Positions 60,953 to 64,000 of a DNA stretch of 64,000 bases are shown one piece after another. The stretch's first letter is position 1, and every line of letters starts with the position of its first letter. The notes under the pieces were generated by a model. That model was not told where the DNA came from. It saw only the letters and a program-made list of their open reading frames with translations, and did not search any database. A program made the position numbers and the translations under genes. The DNA is taken from the NCBI GenBank assembly GCA_017522225.1, contig JAFWZR010000003.1:1-64000 (forward strand), read 5' to 3'. This DNA comes from Clostridia bacterium. Lineage in GTDB: Bacteria; Bacillota; Clostridia; Oscillospirales; Acutalibacteraceae.

Positions 60953-61618
60953 ATGGATATCAAAGAAATTCTATCAAAAGTTGACCACACGCTTCTTTCT
61001 CAGTCAGCAACCTGGGAGGAGATTAAAGCAATCTGTGACGACGGAATGAAGTACGGCTGTGCATCCGTGTGCATTCCCGCATCGTATGTCCGTCAGGCAG
61101 CAGAATATGTAAACGGTAAGCTCCCTATATGTACGGTTATCGGCTTCCCGAACGGATATTCCACAACTGCCGCAAAGTGCTTTGAAGCAAATAACGCAGT
61201 AAAAACCGGTGCAGAAGAAATTGATATGGTTATCAACATCGGTGCACTTAAGGATAAAAAATACGGATTTTTGCTTGAAGAGATTGAGGCAGTCAAGGAG
61301 GCTTGTGAGGGTAAGCTGCTGAAGGTTATTATCGAAACCTGTCTGCTTACCGATGAGGAAAAAATCAAGATGTGCGAGATTGTTTCAGCTTCAGGTGCCG
61401 ATTACATCAAGACCTCAACAGGCTTTTCAACAGGTGGTGCAACCCGTGAGGATGTTGCACTTTTTGCCGCACATGTTGCACCTCATCTTAAGATAAAAGC
61501 TGCGGGCGGAATCGCATCACTTGAAGACGCAGAGGACTTTATAAAGCTCGGTGCATCCCGACTCGGCACAAGCAGAATTGTAAAAATCATTAAAAACGAA
61601 GAGGCACAAGGCTATTGA
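60953..61618 (+). CDS. deoC: Deoxyribose-phosphate aldolase
   Basis: A 221-residue class I aldolase that splits 2-deoxyribose 5-phosphate to acetaldehyde and glyceraldehyde 3-phosphate in deoxynucleoside salvage. The Schiff-base lysine is K153 in [42 protein letters not shown] and [15 protein letters not shown] are family landmarks. AGGAGA precedes the ATG at 60953. It is directly followed by cdd, one base apart, a common pairing of deoxynucleoside catabolism. Confidence 0.96.
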   Translation: MDIKEILSKVDHTLLSQSATWEEIKAICDDGMKYGCASVCIPASYVRQAAEYVNGKLPICTVIGFPNGYSTTAAKCFEANNAVKTGAEEIDMVINIGALKDKKYGFLLEEIEAVKEACEGKLLKVIIETCLLTDEEKIKMCEIVSASGADYIKTSTGFSTGGATREDVALFAAHVAPHLKIKAAGGIASLEDAEDFIKLGASRLGTSRIVKIIKNEEAQGY

Positions 61619-61619
61619 T

Positions 61620-62009
61620 ATGGATAAAAGAGAATTGACGGCTTTTGCTCTTGAGGCAAGAGAGAATTCATATTCACCGTATTCATCCTTTAAGGTAGGT
61701 GCGGCGCTTCTTGCTGAAAACGGCAAGGTTTATTGCGGATGTAATATCGAGAATGCCGCGTATTCACCAACAAACTGTGCGGAAAGAACAGCGTTTTTTA
61801 CCGCAATCGCTGACGGTGCGCGCGGTTTTGAGGCAATTGCGGTTGTCGGAGGCAAGGACGAGATTGACAGCTTCTGCCTGCCGTGCGGTATGTGCCGTCA
61901 GGTGATGAGTGAATTCTGCGACAAGAATTTCAGAATTTATACTTACGACGGTGAAGAGATAAGGACATACACTTTGGGTGAGCTTTTACCCGAAAGTTTT
62001 AAATTATAA
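61620..62009 (+). CDS. cdd: Cytidine deaminase
   Basis: A 129-residue zinc enzyme that deaminates cytidine and deoxycytidine to uridine forms. YSPYSSFKVGAALLAENGKVY is the usual N-terminus, the catalytic site is NCAERTAFF (Cys-Ala-Glu) and PCGMCRQVMSEF (Cys-x2-Cys). The small homotetrameric type. It starts one base after deoC and ends 10 bases before the next gene. Confidence 0.97.
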   Translation: MDKRELTAFALEARENSYSPYSSFKVGAALLAENGKVYCGCNIENAAYSPTNCAERTAFFTAIADGARGFEAIAVVGGKDEIDSFCLPCGMCRQVMSEFCDKNFRIYTYDGEEIRTYTLGELLPESFKL

Positions 62010-62019
62010 GGAGATTATT

Positions 62020-63192
62020 ATGGACGAAAAGCTTTACTACGGCAGAGGCAAGGACTGCGACAACAAAAAGCTGATTGCTTTCCTTGATGAGGTTTTCTTT
62101 ACGGATGACGATATCGAGACAAAGAGAGATTTTGTTTCCATTCTGCCCAAGATTTATCACGACGAATACAGACCTGCTTACAACAACTTTGTTGTGCAGG
62201 AGGATAACGGAAACTTCCGTGCGGCTGTCGGCAATTTTAACATTGACCTTGATGTCTGCGGTGAAAAAATCAAGGCTTGCTGCATCGGTAATGTTGCAGT
62301 CGGTCTTAAATACCGTTCAATGGGTTATATGGTTGACCTTATGGAAATGAGTGTCGAGGAAATGATAAACAACGGCACAGACCTTGCTTACCTCGGCGGT
62401 CAGCGTCAGCGTTACGGCTACTTCGGCTTTGAGGCATCGGGTGTTTCCTATAACTTTGAGTTCAACAAGAAAACTGCTAAGCACATCTACGGCGGCAGAA
62501 AATCAAATCTCCGCGCAGAAAAGCTTGACGAAAACGACATCGAAGCAATCAGAAAGATTGATGCGATTTATCAGCAGAATGTTATCAAGGCATCCCGTCC
62601 GCTTAAGGATTATTACAGAATAGTTACATCCTGGAGACATAACCCGTATGTGGTTTATGACGGTGACGAGTTTGCAGGTTATTTCTTCATTGACTACGGC
62701 TATAGCTGGGTTTCAGAATGCGGTGTAACAAAGCCTGAGTATTTCGGCGAGCTTGCACTTGCCGCACTTGAAATAAGCGGTAAGGAAAGCATCCGCTTCA
62801 ACGCTTCACCCTTTGACAAGGCTAAGCACGGATACTTTACGGTTAATTCCGAAAACATTTCTGTCGGTGGCTGTGAATCCTTGCTTGTGCTCAATTACGA
62901 AAAGGTGCTTTATGCATACCTTAAGGCAAAGGCAAGCTACACAAGCCTTGCAGACGGTGAGCTTACCGTTCTTATCCACGGCAAAAAGGCAGACGAAAAG
63001 CTGAGAATTGCAGTTAAGAATAACGAAGTAACTGTTGAGAAATTTGACGGAGAGCCCGAAATTGAATTCAGCCATACTGAAGCAACAAGAGCTTTTCTTT
63101 CCAACTTCACCTTCGAGCGTGAAAAGCTCAACGGAGCGGCACAGCAGTGGTTCCCGTTGCCTGCATTCATTTTCAGCGTAGATCAGATGTAA
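62020..63192 (+). CDS. GNAT acetyltransferase, Eis-like
   Basis: A 390-residue protein of the double-GNAT (Eis/SCP2-like) group. VVQEDNGNFRAAVGNFNIDL, IGNVAVGLKYRSMGYMVDLMEMSVEEM (acetyl-CoA motif region with the R-x2-G-x-G/A-like loop RSMGYM) and GGQRQRYGYFGFEASG lie in the first GNAT domain; the C-terminal part is the SCP2-like sterol-carrier domain of such enzymes. They acetylate amino groups of small molecules or proteins. The ATG at 62020 has AAGGAGA before it. Fourth gene of the deoC-cdd cluster, possibly one transcript. Confidence 0.85.
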   Translation: MDEKLYYGRGKDCDNKKLIAFLDEVFFTDDDIETKRDFVSILPKIYHDEYRPAYNNFVVQEDNGNFRAAVGNFNIDLDVCGEKIKACCIGNVAVGLKYRSMGYMVDLMEMSVEEMINNGTDLAYLGGQRQRYGYFGFEASGVSYNFEFNKKTAKHIYGGRKSNLRAEKLDENDIEAIRKIDAIYQQNVIKASRPLKDYYRIVTSWRHNPYVVYDGDEFAGYFFIDYGYSWVSECGVTKPEYFGELALAALEISGKESIRFNASPFDKAKHGYFTVNSENISVGGCESLLVLNYEKVLYAYLKAKASYTSLADGELTVLIHGKKADEKLRIAVKNNEVTVEKFDGEPEIEFSHTEATRAFLSNFTFEREKLNGAAQQWFPLPAFIFSVDQM

Positions 63193-63204
63193 GGAGAAAT
63201 ACTG

Positions 63205-64000
63205 ATGAAAACTAACATTTCACATTACGGCTTTATGCCCGACGGCAAGGAAGTAAAGCTTTACTCAATCACAAACGATAACAATGTCACACTTCAGCTT
63301 ATCAACCTTGGCGCGACTCTTCAGGGCCTTTACGCTCCCGACAAATACGGCAGAGTGGCAGACATTACCGTAGGCTTTGACAGCCTTTACGGTCACCTTA
63401 GTTTTACCGATTATCAGGGTAAGGTTGTAGGCAGATATGCAAACAGAATTGCTAACGGCAGATTTTCTTTGAACGGCAAGGACTATCAGCTCACTCAGAA
63501 CGAAAAAGAAAAAACCTGCCTTCACAGTGCAGGAGAATTCTCCGATGCGGTGTGGAACGCTATTATTGTTGATACAAACGCTGTCGAGTTTTCTTACACA
63601 AGCCCCGAGGGAACAAGCGGTTTTGAGGGCAACATCACAGCAAAGGTTACATATTCGCTCACAGACGACAACAGAGTGGTTATTGATTACTCCGCAGTCT
63701 GTGACAAGGATACAGTGATGAATTTCACCAACCATGTTTATTTTAACCTCAACGGCTCTGCAATGAGTGATATTCTTGACCACGAAATGCAGATGAATGC
63801 TTCACACTACACACCGATCGATGCCGACTCAATCCCGACAGGAGAAATCCGTGCGGTTGAGGGAACAGCGTTCGATTTTAATACACCGTGTGCAATCGGT
63901 AAGCGCATTGATGACAATGACGAGCAGCTGATACTTGCAAAGGGCTACGATCACAACTTCTGCCTTATTCATAAGGACGGTGAGGCTGATGTTACAGTAA
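63205..64000 (+). CDS. Aldose 1-epimerase (partial, cut by the window edge)
   Basis: The first 265 residues of a mutarotase that interconverts the anomers of galactose and glucose. LINLGATLQGLYAPDKYGRV near the start, GRYANRIANGRFSLNGKDYQL near residue 77 (Arg), LHSAGEFSDAVWN near 108 (His), FTNHVYFNLNG near 175 (His) and KGYDHNFCL near 250 (His-Asn) match GalM. The ATG at 63205 has AAGGAGAAA before it. It continues past 64000. It may serve the galactose released by the GH42 enzyme. Confidence 0.93.
   Translation, partial: MKTNISHYGFMPDGKEVKLYSITNDNNVTLQLINLGATLQGLYAPDKYGRVADITVGFDSLYGHLSFTDYQGKVVGRYANRIANGRFSLNGKDYQLTQNEKEKTCLHSAGEFSDAVWNAIIVDTNAVEFSYTSPEGTSGFEGNITAKVTYSLTDDNRVVIDYSAVCDKDTVMNFTNHVYFNLNGSAMSDILDHEMQMNASHYTPIDADSIPTGEIRAVEGTAFDFNTPCAIGKRIDDNDEQLILAKGYDHNFCLIHKDGEADVTV

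Overview
The window reads as a chromosomal segment of a low-to-mid GC Gram-positive anaerobe of the Clostridia, most like an uncultured gut Oscillospiraceae/Ruminococcaceae. Reasons: strong AGGAGG-type ribosome sites, sigma-A promoters that often carry an extended -10 (TGnTATAAT), a DUF1540 protein, an S11 D-Ala-D-Ala carboxypeptidase with a C-terminal anchor, the tig-clpP-clpX order, a DUF6020 membrane protein, and many glycoside hydrolases. The taxonomic placement is inference from gene content. I see no tRNA, rRNA, CRISPR array, insertion sequence or phage gene, and no gene-free stretch longer than about 300 bases.

Layout. 1-2829: tail of an unknown gene, then ilvD and ilvE (branched-chain amino acids), followed by a decayed scrap and a terminator. 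3192-6244: a tight three-gene redox operon (phytoene-desaturase-like flavoprotein, flavin/2Fe-2S reductase, ABM-fold protein). 6337-9849: a secreted DUF4434 protein and a convergent GH95-like hydrolase. 10054-12704: HD hydrolase and a TetM-like translational GTPase. 12855-16419: envelope operon (DUF6020, UDP-galactopyranose-mutase-like flavoprotein, GtrA). 16518-18160: HAD phosphatase, a 44-residue membrane peptide, and a TIM-barrel isomerase. 18323-21801: a secreted phosphoesterase-GH43 fusion, a Spx/ArsC-like protein and an AlkD-like protein. 29110 down to 21816 (minus strand): a five-gene operon of GT4, GH38, a secreted anchored protein, an AroE-AroK fusion and GT2. 29313-33382: HAD hydrolase, small membrane protein, and an aberrant GH38-like protein. 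33482-37553: GH42, a phosphoesterase and an MFS transporter. 41263 down to 37590: response regulator, histidine kinase, RACo-like corrinoid activator. 41476-45931: Gfo/Idh/MocA dehydrogenase, GH38, EEP-family hydrolase. 46003-48883: a two-TM protein with a TetR regulator, a VTT membrane protein, and an AT-rich glycosyltransferase. 48900-50680: two-subunit aconitase X. 50737-57762: housekeeping (rnhB, YraN, thrC, DUF1540, phosphoesterase, tig, clpP, clpX). 57810-60136: two secreted proteins, including a DacF-like carboxypeptidase. 60250-64000: phosphoesterase, deoC, cdd, an Eis-like acetyltransferase and a truncated aldose 1-epimerase.

How it works together. Six glycoside hydrolases or hydrolase-like proteins (three GH38-type, one GH42, one GH95-like, one GH43 fusion), a DUF4434 protein, a sugar dehydrogenase, a sugar-isomerase-like TIM barrel and an MFS carrier point to breakdown of mannose- and galactose-containing glycans. 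They are scattered as small operons rather than one classic utilisation locus, and most lack signal peptides, so oligosaccharides are probably imported and cut inside the cell. The least explained parts are the redox operon, the HAD/small-TM/GH38-like operon whose GH38 motif lacks the nucleophile Asp, the phosphoesterase-GH43 fusion, the AroE-AroK protein with altered AroE motifs inside a glycan operon, and the bacterial two-subunit aconitase X.
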